The notes under the pieces: model-generated
The model's input: only the letters and a program-made list of their open reading frames with translations
Told to the model about the DNA's origin: nothing
Database searches by the model: none
Program-made: the position numbers and the translations under genes
Shown here: positions 50,969-59,972 of the stretch, one piece after another
How the letters are laid out: every line of letters starts with the position of its first letter
Numbering within the stretch: the stretch's first letter is position 1
DNA from: an uncultured Clostridia bacterium
GTDB lineage: Bacteria > Bacillota > Clostridia > Oscillospirales > Ruminococcaceae
Direction of reading: 5' to 3'
Assembly (NCBI GenBank): GCA_945876435.1
Contig: CAMCOD010000003.1
Location: 1-64,000, forward strand
Length of the DNA: 64,000 bases

Positions 50969-51244
50969 TTAAGGCTGCATCTCTCCCATCGCTTTCTGCT
51001 CCTCATAAGCCTGCAAAACAGCTTCCTCCAAATGATCCCGTGCCTCCTTGGTAATAGGATGGATAATATCCCGAAACATACCATTCTCGTCCTTTCGGCT
51101 GGGCATGGCCACAAAAAGCCGCTGGGGGCCTTGAATGACTTTGATATCGTGGATCGCCAGCTCCTGTTCCAAAGTCACCGAAACCAGAGCCTTTAAACGG
51201 GTTTCGTCATACAGTTTCCGAATACGAATGTTGGTGATTTCCAT
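50969..51244 (-). CDS. spoVG: SpoVG regulator
   Basis: The 91-residue protein starts at the ATG at 51244 after AGGAGAGACAG; the longer ORF start is spurious. It begins EITNIRIRKLYDETRLKALVSVTLE and contains the DNA-binding helix region PSRKDENGMFRDIIHPIT, both typical of SpoVG. It affects septation and many regulatory processes in Bacillota by site-specific DNA or RNA binding. Confidence 0.96.
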   Translation of the reverse strand: MEITNIRIRKLYDETRLKALVSVTLEQELAIHDIKVIQGPQRLFVAMPSRKDENGMFRDIIHPITKEARDHLEEAVLQAYEEQKAMGEMQP

Positions 51245-51495
51245 ACTGTCTCTCCTTTTGGATGAAATGTCCCTGTTAGTCTTTGTGTTTCCTACCAAAG
51301 ATATGCGCAAATAGGATAAAAAAATAAGGCGCAGTGATAATTTTTCCCGCAGACTGTTTATTTTCAGACGATTTTGCAATATACTATAAAAAGACAACAT
51401 GGAGCAGTCTGCCCTTCCGCAGGGGCAGGCAGCTCTTTTGTATAAATTTTTTGAATTTTTCTACAAAACCAATGCGGAGAAACGGCGGTATTAGC

Positions 51496-52866
51496 ATGAC
51501 AAACAACTGTGAACTGTTAAAAGATAAAAAACACATCCACTTTATCGGCATCGGCGGCAGCGGTATGTTCCCTCTGGTGCAGATCCTGCACAAAATGGGC
51601 TACACCATCACCGGTTCCGACAACAATCCCGGCGACACCATCGACTTCGAGCGTAATGTTCTGGGCATTCCTGTTGTCATGGGACAAAAAGCGGAAAACA
51701 TTGAGGGCGCAGACCTGATCGTTCACACCGCCGCCATTATGGCGGATAATCCGGAGCTGATCGCGGCGAAGGCCAGCGGCATACCCACCATTGAGCGCAG
51801 TATTTTGCTGGGTGAGGTGACCCGCTGGTTTGATAACTGCGTCTGCATCAGCGGCACCCATGGCAAAACCACCACCACTGCCATGCTGACTCAGATCCTT
51901 CTGGAAAGCGGCATGGATCCCTCCGCTGTTATCGGCGGAAAGCTGGAAGCCATCGGCGGCAGCGGCCGTTTGGGCAGCAGCGAGGCCATGGTCTGTGAAG
52001 CCTGTGAGTTTGTGGATACCTTCCTGAAGCTGTATCCGGACGTAGCGGTGATCCTGAACATTGACGCTGACCACCTGGATTACTTTAAAACTCTGGACAA
52101 TATCATCGCCTCCTTCCGAAAATTTGCCGCGAAAGCGACAAAATGCGTTATCGCCAACGGAGATGACAAAAATGTTCGCAAAGCTCTTGACGATCTTGCG
52201 CTTCCGAAGCTGATCACCTACGGCTCGGCGGAAAGCAACGACTATTACCCGCTGAATATTCAGCATCACGAGGGCGGACGCTGCAGCTACGATCTGATGC
52301 ATCACGGCCAGTTGATCGATCATGTACAGCTTTCCATTCCCGGCAGCCACAATGTGCTCAATTCCATCGCCGCCATTGTCGCCGCCATCGAGATCGGCGC
52401 GGAAACAGGCAAAGCAATCGCCGCGGCGGATTCCTTCCGGGGGGCCCACAGACGCTTTGAAATTCTGGGCAGGGTAAACGGCATCACCATCGCTGACGAC
52501 TATGCCCATCATCCGGCGGAGATCGAAGCCACCCTTCTGGCAGCAAAAGAAATGAACTTCCGCCAGATCTGGGCCGTACACCAGCCCTTCACCTATTCCC
52601 GCACAGCCATGCTGCTGGATGATTTTGCCCGCGTGCTGTCTATCGCGGACCATGTAGTCCTGTCGGAGATCATGGGCAGCCGAGAAAAAAACACCTACGA
52701 CATCTACGCTAGGGATCTGGCGGAAAAAATCAACGGCTGCGTTTGGTTCTCCACCTTTGAGGAAATGGCTTCCTATGTGATGGCCAACGCCAAAGCCGGC
52801 GATTTGGTGCTGACAATGGGTTGCGGAGATGTATACAAATGTGCTAAAATGATGTTGGGAAAATAA
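51496..52866 (+). CDS. murC: UDP-N-acetylmuramate--L-alanine ligase
   Basis: The enzyme adds L-alanine to UDP-MurNAc. The 456-residue protein starts at the ATG at 51496. It has the N-terminal nucleotide-binding HFIGIGGSGM, ATP loop SGTHGKTTTT, the central NIDADHLDYF and the C-terminal DDYAHHPAEI. The ribosome site is weak (GGCGG, 8 nt). It is divergent from spoVG and not in a mur cluster. The 251-bp gap to spoVG holds no gene. Confidence 0.94.
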   Translation: MTNNCELLKDKKHIHFIGIGGSGMFPLVQILHKMGYTITGSDNNPGDTIDFERNVLGIPVVMGQKAENIEGADLIVHTAAIMADNPELIAAKASGIPTIERSILLGEVTRWFDNCVCISGTHGKTTTTAMLTQILLESGMDPSAVIGGKLEAIGGSGRLGSSEAMVCEACEFVDTFLKLYPDVAVILNIDADHLDYFKTLDNIIASFRKFAAKATKCVIANGDDKNVRKALDDLALPKLITYGSAESNDYYPLNIQHHEGGRCSYDLMHHGQLIDHVQLSIPGSHNVLNSIAAIVAAIEIGAETGKAIAAADSFRGAHRRFEILGRVNGITIADDYAHHPAEIEATLLAAKEMNFRQIWAVHQPFTYSRTAMLLDDFARVLSIADHVVLSEIMGSREKNTYDIYARDLAEKINGCVWFSTFEEMASYVMANAKAGDLVLTMGCGDVYKCAKMMLGK

Positions 52867-52899
52867 TTTTCCAAATTAACACAAAGGAACGTGAGTAAC

Positions 52900-53280
52900 A
52901 TGAAAAACATCATCGCAACCGAAAAAGCTCCAGGCGCAATCGGTCCATACTCTCAGGGCGTAAAAGCAGGCAACTATGTTTTTGTATCCGGCCAGCTTCC
53001 TATTGATCCAGCTACCGGCGCTTTTCCTGGCGACTGCATTAAATGCCAGACCAAACAGTCTCTGCTGAACATCCAGGCTATTCTGGAAGCACAGGGCCTG
53101 TCCATGAAAAATGTGGTGAAAACAACCGTTCTGCTGAAAAACATGGACGATTTCGCCGATATGAACGGTGTTTATGCTGAATTCTTCACCGAGGACTGCC
53201 CAGCCCGCGCCGCTTTCCAGGTTGCAAAACTGCCAAAGGACGCTCTTGTTGAAATCGAAGCAATCGCTTACGCTGAATAA
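52900..53280 (+). CDS. ridA: RidA family enamine/imine deaminase
   Basis: The 126-residue protein starts at the ATG at 52900, 10 nt after AAGGA; the GTG at 52891 is too close. It has [21 protein letters not shown], the catalytic Arg in [13 protein letters not shown] and the C-terminal VEIEAIAY. It hydrolyses reactive enamines made by PLP enzymes such as threonine dehydratase. It follows murC by 33 bp. Confidence 0.95.
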   Translation: MKNIIATEKAPGAIGPYSQGVKAGNYVFVSGQLPIDPATGAFPGDCIKCQTKQSLLNIQAILEAQGLSMKNVVKTTVLLKNMDDFADMNGVYAEFFTEDCPARAAFQVAKLPKDALVEIEAIAYAE

Positions 53281-53289
53281 GAATTCCTT

Positions 53290-53324
53290 TTCAAGGCTCT
53301 CATTATGAGAGCCTTTTTTCTTTT
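53290..53324 (+). terminator. Terminator of murC-ridA
   Basis: AAGGCTCTCAT-TATG-style loop-AGAGCC followed by TTTTTTCTTTTTTT. Confidence 0.88.
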
Positions 53325-53373
53325 TTTGGCTATTTTTTCATTAAAATGTGGATAAAAATTCGAAAAAACAACC

Positions 53374-53402
53374 TTGCATTCTCGCATCTTTGTTGTTACA
53401 AT
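53374..53402 (+). promoter_or_regulatory. Promoter of the arginase-family gene
   Basis: TTGCAT (53374-53379), 17 nt, TACAAT (53397-53402). Confidence 0.7.
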
Positions 53403-53462
53403 AGGTCTTAAATGTGCTATGTTACCCACAGAGTGAAAGATGAAAGAATAGAGGGAAAATAC

Positions 53463-54353
53463 ATGAATATACAACTGATCGGTGTTCCCCTTTGGTACGG
53501 CTGCGACAATCCCGGCACAGAACAAGCCTATTCCCTGTTCTGCCAAGCCGGTATCGAAGAGCTGGCAGCCTCCTGCGGACACAAAATAACGAAAAAACAT
53601 GTGGTTCTTGTGCCTGAAGACAAGGAAAAGCATTTTGACCCTTCCATGGAATACTTAACGGGAACCGTTGAGACTTGCCGTAATTTGGAGAAATCGGTTT
53701 CTTCCGCAATGGCAGCTGGGGATTTCCCCCTGATTCTGGGTGGAGATCACTCTCTGGGCATTGGCTCCATCTCCGGCATCAATCATCATATTCCAAAGGA
53801 AGATCTGACCGTGATCTGGGTGGATGCTCATACGGACATCAATACCAATGATACATCCGATTCTCATCATATCCACGGCATGCCTTTGGCCGCCTGTCTT
53901 GAACTCGGCAGCAAAAAGCTGATCCACGGCTTTGGCCGGGAGGAACAAAAGCTGCTGCCGGAAAATCTGTTCTACATCGGCTCCCGCTCAGTGGATGACG
54001 GCGAATGGGAGATCCTGCGGGAACACAACATTCGGGCTTTTACAATGGAAGAAGTAAAGGAAAAAGGAATGGAGAGCGCGGTAAAAGAGCTGCTGTCTCT
54101 GGTAAAAACACCTTATATCCATTTAAGTTTTGACGTAGACTTTATGGACGCGGCGGAATACCATGCCACCGGCTTGCCAATTCCCGATGGTCCATCCGTA
54201 GCGGATACTCACAAATGTCTGTCTCTGCTGCTGCAAAGCGGCAAAGTTGGCTCTATGGATTTTGTGGAGTACAGCCCCAAACATGATCAGGATGGCAGCG
54301 GTTTAAAAATCTGTATGGAACTGCTGAAAACCTGTTTTGAAACGATTTCATAG
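53463..54353 (+). CDS. Arginase/ureohydrolase family protein
   Basis: The 296-residue manganese ureohydrolase starts at the ATG at 53463 after GAGGG. The three metal motifs are complete: GGDHSLGIG, DAHTDINT and SFDVDFMD. The most likely activity is arginase (arginine to ornithine and urea). Its position beside the hut operon raises formimidoylglutamase (HutG) as the alternative, but that operon already has FtcD and FchA for formiminoglutamate. The gene is convergent with hutD and has its own promoter. Confidence 0.85.
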   Translation: MNIQLIGVPLWYGCDNPGTEQAYSLFCQAGIEELAASCGHKITKKHVVLVPEDKEKHFDPSMEYLTGTVETCRNLEKSVSSAMAAGDFPLILGGDHSLGIGSISGINHHIPKEDLTVIWVDAHTDINTNDTSDSHHIHGMPLAACLELGSKKLIHGFGREEQKLLPENLFYIGSRSVDDGEWEILREHNIRAFTMEEVKEKGMESAVKELLSLVKTPYIHLSFDVDFMDAAEYHATGLPIPDGPSVADTHKCLSLLLQSGKVGSMDFVEYSPKHDQDGSGLKICMELLKTCFETIS

Positions 54354-54393
54354 CAAAAAGCCACTGACTTAAGAAAGTCAATGGCTTTTTTAT
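54354..54393. terminator. Bidirectional terminator between arginase gene and hutD
   Basis: AAAAAGCCACTGACTT-AAGA-AAGTCAATGGCTTTTTT, one mismatch in the stem. Confidence 0.85.
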
Positions 54394-54405
54394 TTTATCC
54401 ATCGC

Positions 54406-54975
54406 TTATTTTACCCAAACATGGGCGCAGACCAGCCTGCTTTCCCCGGCAAGCTGTGCATGAACAGGTTCCGCAGGTGAAAGAAACAGGGCGTCCTCTT
54501 TCTTCAGGAAGATTTTTTCTCCGCCTATACAGAGTTCCGCTTGTCCCTCGCTGCAGAAAAGCAACAGATAGCCCGCATTTTCTGGTGCGATCTCCCCGCT
54601 TTCCGCGCACACGGACAGTCTGCCTTCGCTGTTTTCCCGGCACATCAGATTGAAATCCCGCACCTTTCCTTTGGCGCAGCTTTCCCAGCCGCCGTCAAAG
54701 GTATCAATTTCCTTGTAAGGTGTCATATTCAGGCTATAGTGGCCTTTATGCTCCACCTGGGCAGTTCCCTCCAGCATCAGAAGATACCGGATAACACCGG
54801 GCAGACTGGTGTAAGGGGAAAGTTCATCGCTGTCCGCTGTTGCTGTACTGACGCGGAAGAGAAAATCCCGCCTACTGTAGTCCGCGTTCTCTGGCCAGAT
54901 GCAGATCTGAGAACTGCTTCCACCTGCCCAATGACTGATCTTTCGCTGGCTTCCGGGAATAATGATCCGGCTCAT
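54406..54975 (-). CDS. hutD: HutD family protein
   Basis: This is a 189-residue bicupin. The sequence begins with the typical HutD core HWAGGSSSQICIWPENADYSRRDFLFRVSTA and continues to FDGGWE and DFNLM. HutD is encoded in many histidine utilisation operons and is thought to limit pathway activity by sensing an intermediate. The start overlaps the fchA stop (TAATG). It is the last gene of the operon. Confidence 0.92.
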   Translation of the reverse strand: MSRIIIPGSQRKISHWAGGSSSQICIWPENADYSRRDFLFRVSTATADSDELSPYTSLPGVIRYLLMLEGTAQVEHKGHYSLNMTPYKEIDTFDGGWESCAKGKVRDFNLMCRENSEGRLSVCAESGEIAPENAGYLLLFCSEGQAELCIGGEKIFLKKEDALFLSPAEPVHAQLAGESRLVCAHVWVK

Positions 54976-55601
54976 TACAGGCTCTCCAGAACGCTGTTGT
55001 AGATGTGATCCGCTAGAGGCAGCGCTTCTTTCAGAATGGCTTCGCCCTTGCTTCTGTATTCGGCTACAAAAGCTTCATCCTTAATACCGCCCAGATTGAT
55101 GAGCACATTGAGCCATGCGCCCTGTATGGCGGATTTCAGGTTCAGCGCAGCCACACCAAGGTCGCTGGCGGCAGAGGTATTGGTCTTACCCAGACCTTTT
55201 TCCACGACTTTCAGGGATTCCACGCAAAGCTCCATCACGCTGTACGGCGCCAAAGTAGCCTCCTTCAGCGCTTTCTGCATGGCTTCTTTTCTTGCGGCCT
55301 TGTCTTCCTCGGTCTCCTTTGGCATGGCGAATACAGCAGACACCCCATCAAAGGCCTCAGTATCCTTATCAATGCTGACGATCATTTCTTCACAAAGTTT
55401 TGCGGACTTTTCTTTTATTTCAACGGCATTTTCCTCAAATTCCGCATATTTTTTCTTGCCAATGGTGAGATTTGCCACCATTTCCGCAAGGCCGATACCC
55501 ATTGCGCCCGCCAGAGCGGAAGCAGAACCGCCGCCGGGAGCCGGTGCGTCGGAGGCCAGCAGTTCGCAGAAAGCTCTTACCTGCATTTCGGTCAGTTTCA
55601 T
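54975..55601 (-). CDS. fchA: Formiminotetrahydrofolate cyclodeaminase
   Basis: The 208-residue helical protein starts at the ATG at 55601. The upstream ATG at 55613 touches the ribosome site GAAAGG and is unlikely. It shows the cyclodeaminase motif APGGGSASALAGAMG and the KTNTSAASDLGVAALNLKSAIQGAW segment. It converts 5-formimino-THF from FtcD to 5,10-methenyl-THF and ammonia. Related proteins act as methenyl-THF cyclohydrolases in purine fermenters. The position in the hut operon favours cyclodeaminase. Confidence 0.93.
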   Translation of the reverse strand: MKLTEMQVRAFCELLASDAPAPGGGSASALAGAMGIGLAEMVANLTIGKKKYAEFEENAVEIKEKSAKLCEEMIVSIDKDTEAFDGVSAVFAMPKETEEDKAARKEAMQKALKEATLAPYSVMELCVESLKVVEKGLGKTNTSAASDLGVAALNLKSAIQGAWLNVLINLGGIKDEAFVAEYRSKGEAILKEALPLADHIYNSVLESL

Positions 55602-55636
55602 TGGAAAATTCATCCTTTCTTCCTGTCTATTTGAAA

Positions 55637-55667
55637 GTTGAGCCTTCACCGCTGGGTGAAGGCTCAA
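55637..55667 (-). other. Intercistronic stem-loop between hutI and fchA
   Basis: TGAGCCTTCACC-GCTG-GGTGAAGGCTCA, a perfect 12-bp stem without a T-run. It is probably an mRNA stability or processing element. Confidence 0.6.
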
Positions 55668-55671
55668 TATG

Positions 55672-56919
55672 CTATTTGCTTTTAACAATACGGCCTTTTT
55701 TGATGACGGTATCCACCTGATTGTTGCCGTAACGATAGAAGATGTAGTTCAGGTTTGGTGCGTTCCAGATCAGCAAATCAGCCTGTTTGCCGCATTCCAC
55801 TGTTCCCACCTTGTCAGCGCAGCCGATAGCGGCGGCAGCATTCAAGGTTGCCGCGGTCAGAACCTCCTCCGGTGTCATCCGATATTTGAAGCAGGCAATG
55901 TTCATTGCCAGCTGCAAAGACAGATTTGGTGTGGAGCCTGGATTAAAGTCACTGGCAACCGCCACAGGAACACCCGCGTTGATCATATCTCTGGCTGGTG
56001 CGAAGGTGGCTCCCAGATAGAAGGAAGTTGCCGGCAACAGGCAGGCAATGGTTCCACCCTTAGCCATAGAGGCAATGCCCTCCGGCGGGCAGACGATCAG
56101 ATGTTCCGCGGAAACTGCAGAAATCTCCCCGGCCAGCACCGAACCGCCGATGGGGTCGATCTCATCGGCATGGATCTTTGCTTCCAGACCCAGCTCTTTG
56201 GCCGCCAAAAGGATCCGTTTGGATTCCTCCGTGGAGAATACACCGGTTTCACAGAACACATCACAGTATTTTGCCAGCTTATGCTCCGCCACATAAGGCA
56301 GCATCTGGTTGATAATTTGGTCAATGTAAGCTTCTCGATTGTTTTTGTATTCCTCCGGAACCGCGTGAGCCGCCATAAAGGTCGATACCAATTCCACTGG
56401 CTGGCTTTCGTTCAGTCTCTGTACCACACGAAGCTGCTTGCATTCATTCTCCAGATTCAGGCCATAACCACTTTTCGCTTCGCAAGTGGTAGTGCCCAAC
56501 GCCAGCATTTCGTCCAAGGCCGCTGCGGTTTTTTCCCGAAGCTCTTCCTCGCTGGCAGCTCTGGTGCTGCGGACAGTGGACAGAATGCCGCCGCCCTGGG
56601 CCAGAATATCCAGATAAGGCACACCATGGAGCTTCAGCGCCAGCTCGTTTTCCCGCCAGCCGCCGAACACCAGATGGGTGTGAGCATCCACCAGACCGGC
56701 TGTTACCAAGCGCTTCTGTGCGTCAATGACCTGCTCCGCTTCCATGTTTTCCGGCTCGCCTTGGCCGATCTGGGCAATTTTTCCGTCATCAACGGCGATC
56801 CACACATTTTCCTGGATGGAGATCTCACCTTGCTCCTGTCCGGATTTTGCCGCATTGCCGCAGGCAGTAGCCAGCATACCTATATTTTTGATTAAAAGTT
56901 GTGCTTTCATCGCAAACAC
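55672..56919 (-). CDS. hutI: Imidazolonepropionase
   Basis: HutI hydrolyses imidazolone propionate to formiminoglutamate. The 415-residue amidohydrolase has the metal-binding HTHLVFGG, the substrate loop EAKSGYGL, the conserved HADEIDPIGGS and the late Asp in VASDFNPGS. An N-terminal composite beta sandwich is typical. It follows ftcD by 24 bp. Confidence 0.97.
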   Translation of the reverse strand: MFAMKAQLLIKNIGMLATACGNAAKSGQEQGEISIQENVWIAVDDGKIAQIGQGEPENMEAEQVIDAQKRLVTAGLVDAHTHLVFGGWRENELALKLHGVPYLDILAQGGGILSTVRSTRAASEEELREKTAAALDEMLALGTTTCEAKSGYGLNLENECKQLRVVQRLNESQPVELVSTFMAAHAVPEEYKNNREAYIDQIINQMLPYVAEHKLAKYCDVFCETGVFSTEESKRILLAAKELGLEAKIHADEIDPIGGSVLAGEISAVSAEHLIVCPPEGIASMAKGGTIACLLPATSFYLGATFAPARDMINAGVPVAVASDFNPGSTPNLSLQLAMNIACFKYRMTPEEVLTAATLNAAAAIGCADKVGTVECGKQADLLIWNAPNLNYIFYRYGNNQVDTVIKKGRIVKSK

Positions 56920-56943
56920 TCCTTTTTCCGCTTTGTTTTGGGC

Positions 56944-57840
56944 TTACAGGAGATGTTTCTCCATGATCTGGTTCTCTTTATCGAAGTTTTCCACCTTCAG
57001 GTAGTATTCCGCCGCGTCGATCATAGCGTTCATTGGCAGCAGACCGATGATTTCGGAACCAATGATATGAACGCCGTAACGCTCCGCCTCAAAACGGACG
57101 TTTTCAAACACCCGGTACATTGGGGTTTTGGTGTAGTTGATCATATTGATGGAAACCTGTGCCACATTGCGTTCTTCCAGCATGACGCCGATGGCCTTGA
57201 TCCACTTCATGCCACCAGAGGATTCCCGGATGGTTTTCGCGATCTTGTTGGCGATCTCCAGATCGGAGGTGGAAAGGTTGATGTTGAAAGCTACCAGTGG
57301 GAAACGGGCGCCAACGGCTACGATACCGGCAGTTGGATGGATCTCATGGTTGCCGTAGTCTGGGTACCACTGAGGATCTTTCAGTTTTTCCGGCATAGCC
57401 TCAAACTGTCCTTTGCGGATAGCAGCCAGATTTCTGCGGTGGGGTGCGGTTGCGGATTCTTCGTAGAGAGTTACTGGCATGCCCAGCTCGTTCCAGATGC
57501 GCTCCGCTACCTTCTTCGAAAGCTCAATGCATTCCTCCATCTCCACATCTTTTACAGGAGTAAAGGGGATAACGTCAACAGCGCCCATTCTTGGGTGGGC
57601 ACCTTCGTGTTTGGTCATGTCAATTTTTTCTACACAGGCTTTTGCGAAACGGAAAGCGGCTTCCGCCATCTGATCCGGGTCGCCAACCATGGTGAAAACG
57701 CTGCGGTTATGGCTCTCGTCCGAGGAATAGTCCATCAGAGTAACGCCTGGAACAGAGCGTACAGCGTCTGCAATATATTCGATAACTTCCTTGTTTCTGC
57801 CTTCGGAGCAGTTGGGAACACATTCGATGATTCTTGCCAT
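56944..57840 (-). CDS. ftcD: Glutamate formimidoyltransferase
   Basis: The 298-residue monofunctional FtcD starts at the ATG at 57840 after AAAGGAG. It has the N-terminal ECVPNCSEGRN, DESHNRSVFTMVG and the catalytic His in TKHEGAHPRMGAVDVIPFTP. It moves the formimino group from formiminoglutamate to THF, releasing glutamate. With FchA it replaces HutG or HutF/HutG. The fused FTCD of animals is split here into two genes. Confidence 0.97.
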   Translation of the reverse strand: MARIIECVPNCSEGRNKEVIEYIADAVRSVPGVTLMDYSSDESHNRSVFTMVGDPDQMAEAAFRFAKACVEKIDMTKHEGAHPRMGAVDVIPFTPVKDVEMEECIELSKKVAERIWNELGMPVTLYEESATAPHRRNLAAIRKGQFEAMPEKLKDPQWYPDYGNHEIHPTAGIVAVGARFPLVAFNINLSTSDLEIANKIAKTIRESSGGMKWIKAIGVMLEERNVAQVSINMINYTKTPMYRVFENVRFEAERYGVHIIGSEIIGLLPMNAMIDAAEYYLKVENFDKENQIMEKHLL

Positions 57841-57877
57841 TGTTTTTAATCTCCTTTTTATTTTGTGAAAGCACAGG

Positions 57878-57910
57878 GAAACAAGCTCCTCTGACGAGGA
57901 GCTTGTGCAC
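57878..57910 (-). other. Intercistronic stem-loop between hutU and ftcD
   Basis: ACAAGCTCCTC-TGAC-GAGGAGCTTGT, an 11-bp perfect stem. On the minus strand it is followed by TTCCCTGTG, too poor in T for a full terminator; partial attenuation or mRNA protection is likely. Confidence 0.6.
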
Positions 57911-57913
57911 TTT

Positions 57914-59935
57914 TTACTTTTTCTGAACACTTTCCAGAGCGGCTTTTACCACTGCGTCATCTGCGATATAAGGCAGAGTAATGTGGTAATCGCCCTGATG
58001 AGACTGATTAAACTCGATGCAGGTCTCAATGGAGTGCTCATTTCTTGCCCAGGAACGACGGGCTACACCGCCGATAACGTCCCAGGTCATGGACAGGCGA
58101 AGAATATTATCAACCCGTTCGGAGCCATCCAGCACCATACCAAAACCGCCGTTAATGGCTTTGCCGATACCGGTGCCGCCGCCGTTGTGCAGAGCAACCA
58201 GGCTCATACCGCGAGCGCAGTTACCGGCGAAGCACTGAACCGCCATATCCGCCATAATATTGGAACCGTCTTTAATGTTGGAGGTTTCGCGGAAGGTGGA
58301 GTCGGTGCCGGCAGTGTCGTGGTGGTCACGACCCAGCATAACCGGGCCGATCTTGCCTTCCCGAACCATCTGGTTGAATTTCAGAGCGATATTGGTTCTG
58401 CCATAAGCATCCTGATAGAGAATACGGCACTGAGTACCAACCACCAGTTTATTTTTCTTAGCGTCACGAACCCAGATCCAGTTATCCCGGTCCTGATAAC
58501 GGGCATTGGGATTGATGCACTCCATAGCGGCAGCGTCAGTGGCGTCCAGATCCTCCGGTTTGCCGGAGAGGCAGCACCAGCGGAACGGGCCGTAGCCGTA
58601 GTCAAAGAGACAAGGACCCAGAATGTCCTCAACGTAGGATGGGAAGACGAAGCCGTCTACTTCATCATGGCCGTTGCGGCAAATTTCCGGAACGCCAGCG
58701 TCATAAATAGCCTTCAGGAAGCTGTTGCCGTAGTCAAAGAAGTAGGTTCCTTTGTCATGGAGCTTGCAGATCAACTCATAGTGGTGGCGCAGGGTCTTGT
58801 TCACCAACTCTTTGAAGCCTTCCGGATCGGTAGCAAGCATTTCGGTGCGCTGTTCAAAGGTCAGACCCTGTGGGCAGTAGCCGCCGTCGTATGGAACATG
58901 GCAGGAGGTCTGGTCAGAGAGCAGGTCTACATGAATATCCTTCTCCAGCAGGTACTCCAGCAGGTCAACCACATTGCCGTGGTAAGCGACAGCGCAGGGA
59001 ACCTTGGCTTCCTGTGCTTCTCTTGCCCATTTTACGGCTTCTTCCAGGCTGTCGGTGTATTTATCGACCCAACCCTGGGTGTAGCGGGTCATGAGACGGG
59101 ACATATCCACTTCGGCAATGATGGACGCAGCGCCGGCAATATCGGCTGCTTTGCCCTGTGCGCCGGACATACCGCCCAGACCGGAGCTGACAAAGAGCTT
59201 GCCGGCCAGGTTTCCTTCCTTCGGAACGCCCAGGAACAGACGGCCTGCGTTGAGCAGAGTGTTGAAGGTACCGTGAACAATGCCCTGTGGGCCGATGTAC
59301 ATCCAGCCGCCGGCGGTCATCTGGCCATAGTTGGCAACACCCAAAGCGGCAGCACGGTTAAACTGTTGCTGATTATCAAACATACCGATCATCAAACCGT
59401 TGGTGATGATGACTCTTGGGGAAGTTTTATGGGATTTGAACAGGCCCAGCGGATGACCGGACTCCATAACCAGTGTTTGTTCATCGGTCATGACTTCCAG
59501 GTATTTTTTGATCAGGCGGTACTGCATCCAGTTCTGGCAAACCTGACCGGTCTCGCCGTAGGTGGTCAGTTCATACGGATAAAGAGCAACATCAAAGTCC
59601 AGGTTATTGTCGATCATTACCTGGCAGGCTTTGCCTTCAATGCAGTTGCCTTTGTATTCGTCGATAGGCTTGCCGTGCAGTTCGCCCTCCGGACGGAAAC
59701 GGTAGCCGTAAATACGGCCGTATGTCTCCAGTTCTTCCGCAAACTCCTTGGCCATCTGCTCGTGATGGTCAGGATGAATGTAGCGCAGGGCATTTTTAAT
59801 GGCCAGTTCTTTGTCGGCCTGGCTCAAATGCGATTCTCTCTTCGGCGCGCGACGGATTCCTTCTCGGATCGGGGGATATTCCGGCAGGTCGTAATCCAGT
59901 TTTATGGTCATAGCGTCGTCAATATTGAAATCCAT
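57914..59935 (-). CDS. hutU: Urocanate hydratase
   Basis: HutU converts urocanate to imidazolone propionate with tightly bound NAD+. The 673-residue protein is of the longer type. The NAD-binding region is SSGLGGMSGAQGKAADIAGA, with the conserved YIGPQGIVHGTFNT and the catalytic-region Cys in GPFRWCCLSG. It is the second gene after hutH (37-bp gap) and carries AAGGAGG before the ATG. Confidence 0.97.
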   Translation of the reverse strand: MDFNIDDAMTIKLDYDLPEYPPIREGIRRAPKRESHLSQADKELAIKNALRYIHPDHHEQMAKEFAEELETYGRIYGYRFRPEGELHGKPIDEYKGNCIEGKACQVMIDNNLDFDVALYPYELTTYGETGQVCQNWMQYRLIKKYLEVMTDEQTLVMESGHPLGLFKSHKTSPRVIITNGLMIGMFDNQQQFNRAAALGVANYGQMTAGGWMYIGPQGIVHGTFNTLLNAGRLFLGVPKEGNLAGKLFVSSGLGGMSGAQGKAADIAGAASIIAEVDMSRLMTRYTQGWVDKYTDSLEEAVKWAREAQEAKVPCAVAYHGNVVDLLEYLLEKDIHVDLLSDQTSCHVPYDGGYCPQGLTFEQRTEMLATDPEGFKELVNKTLRHHYELICKLHDKGTYFFDYGNSFLKAIYDAGVPEICRNGHDEVDGFVFPSYVEDILGPCLFDYGYGPFRWCCLSGKPEDLDATDAAAMECINPNARYQDRDNWIWVRDAKKNKLVVGTQCRILYQDAYGRTNIALKFNQMVREGKIGPVMLGRDHHDTAGTDSTFRETSNIKDGSNIMADMAVQCFAGNCARGMSLVALHNGGGTGIGKAINGGFGMVLDGSERVDNILRLSMTWDVIGGVARRSWARNEHSIETCIEFNQSHQGDYHITLPYIADDAVVKAALESVQKK

Positions 59936-59972
59936 ACAAATTCCTCCTTATGTTCATGTTGATATTTTTCAG

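Noticed and set aside
57905-59962. 685-residue plus-strand ORF
   Set aside because: Antisense shadow of hutU. Long open antisense frames here result from codon bias in highly expressed genes.
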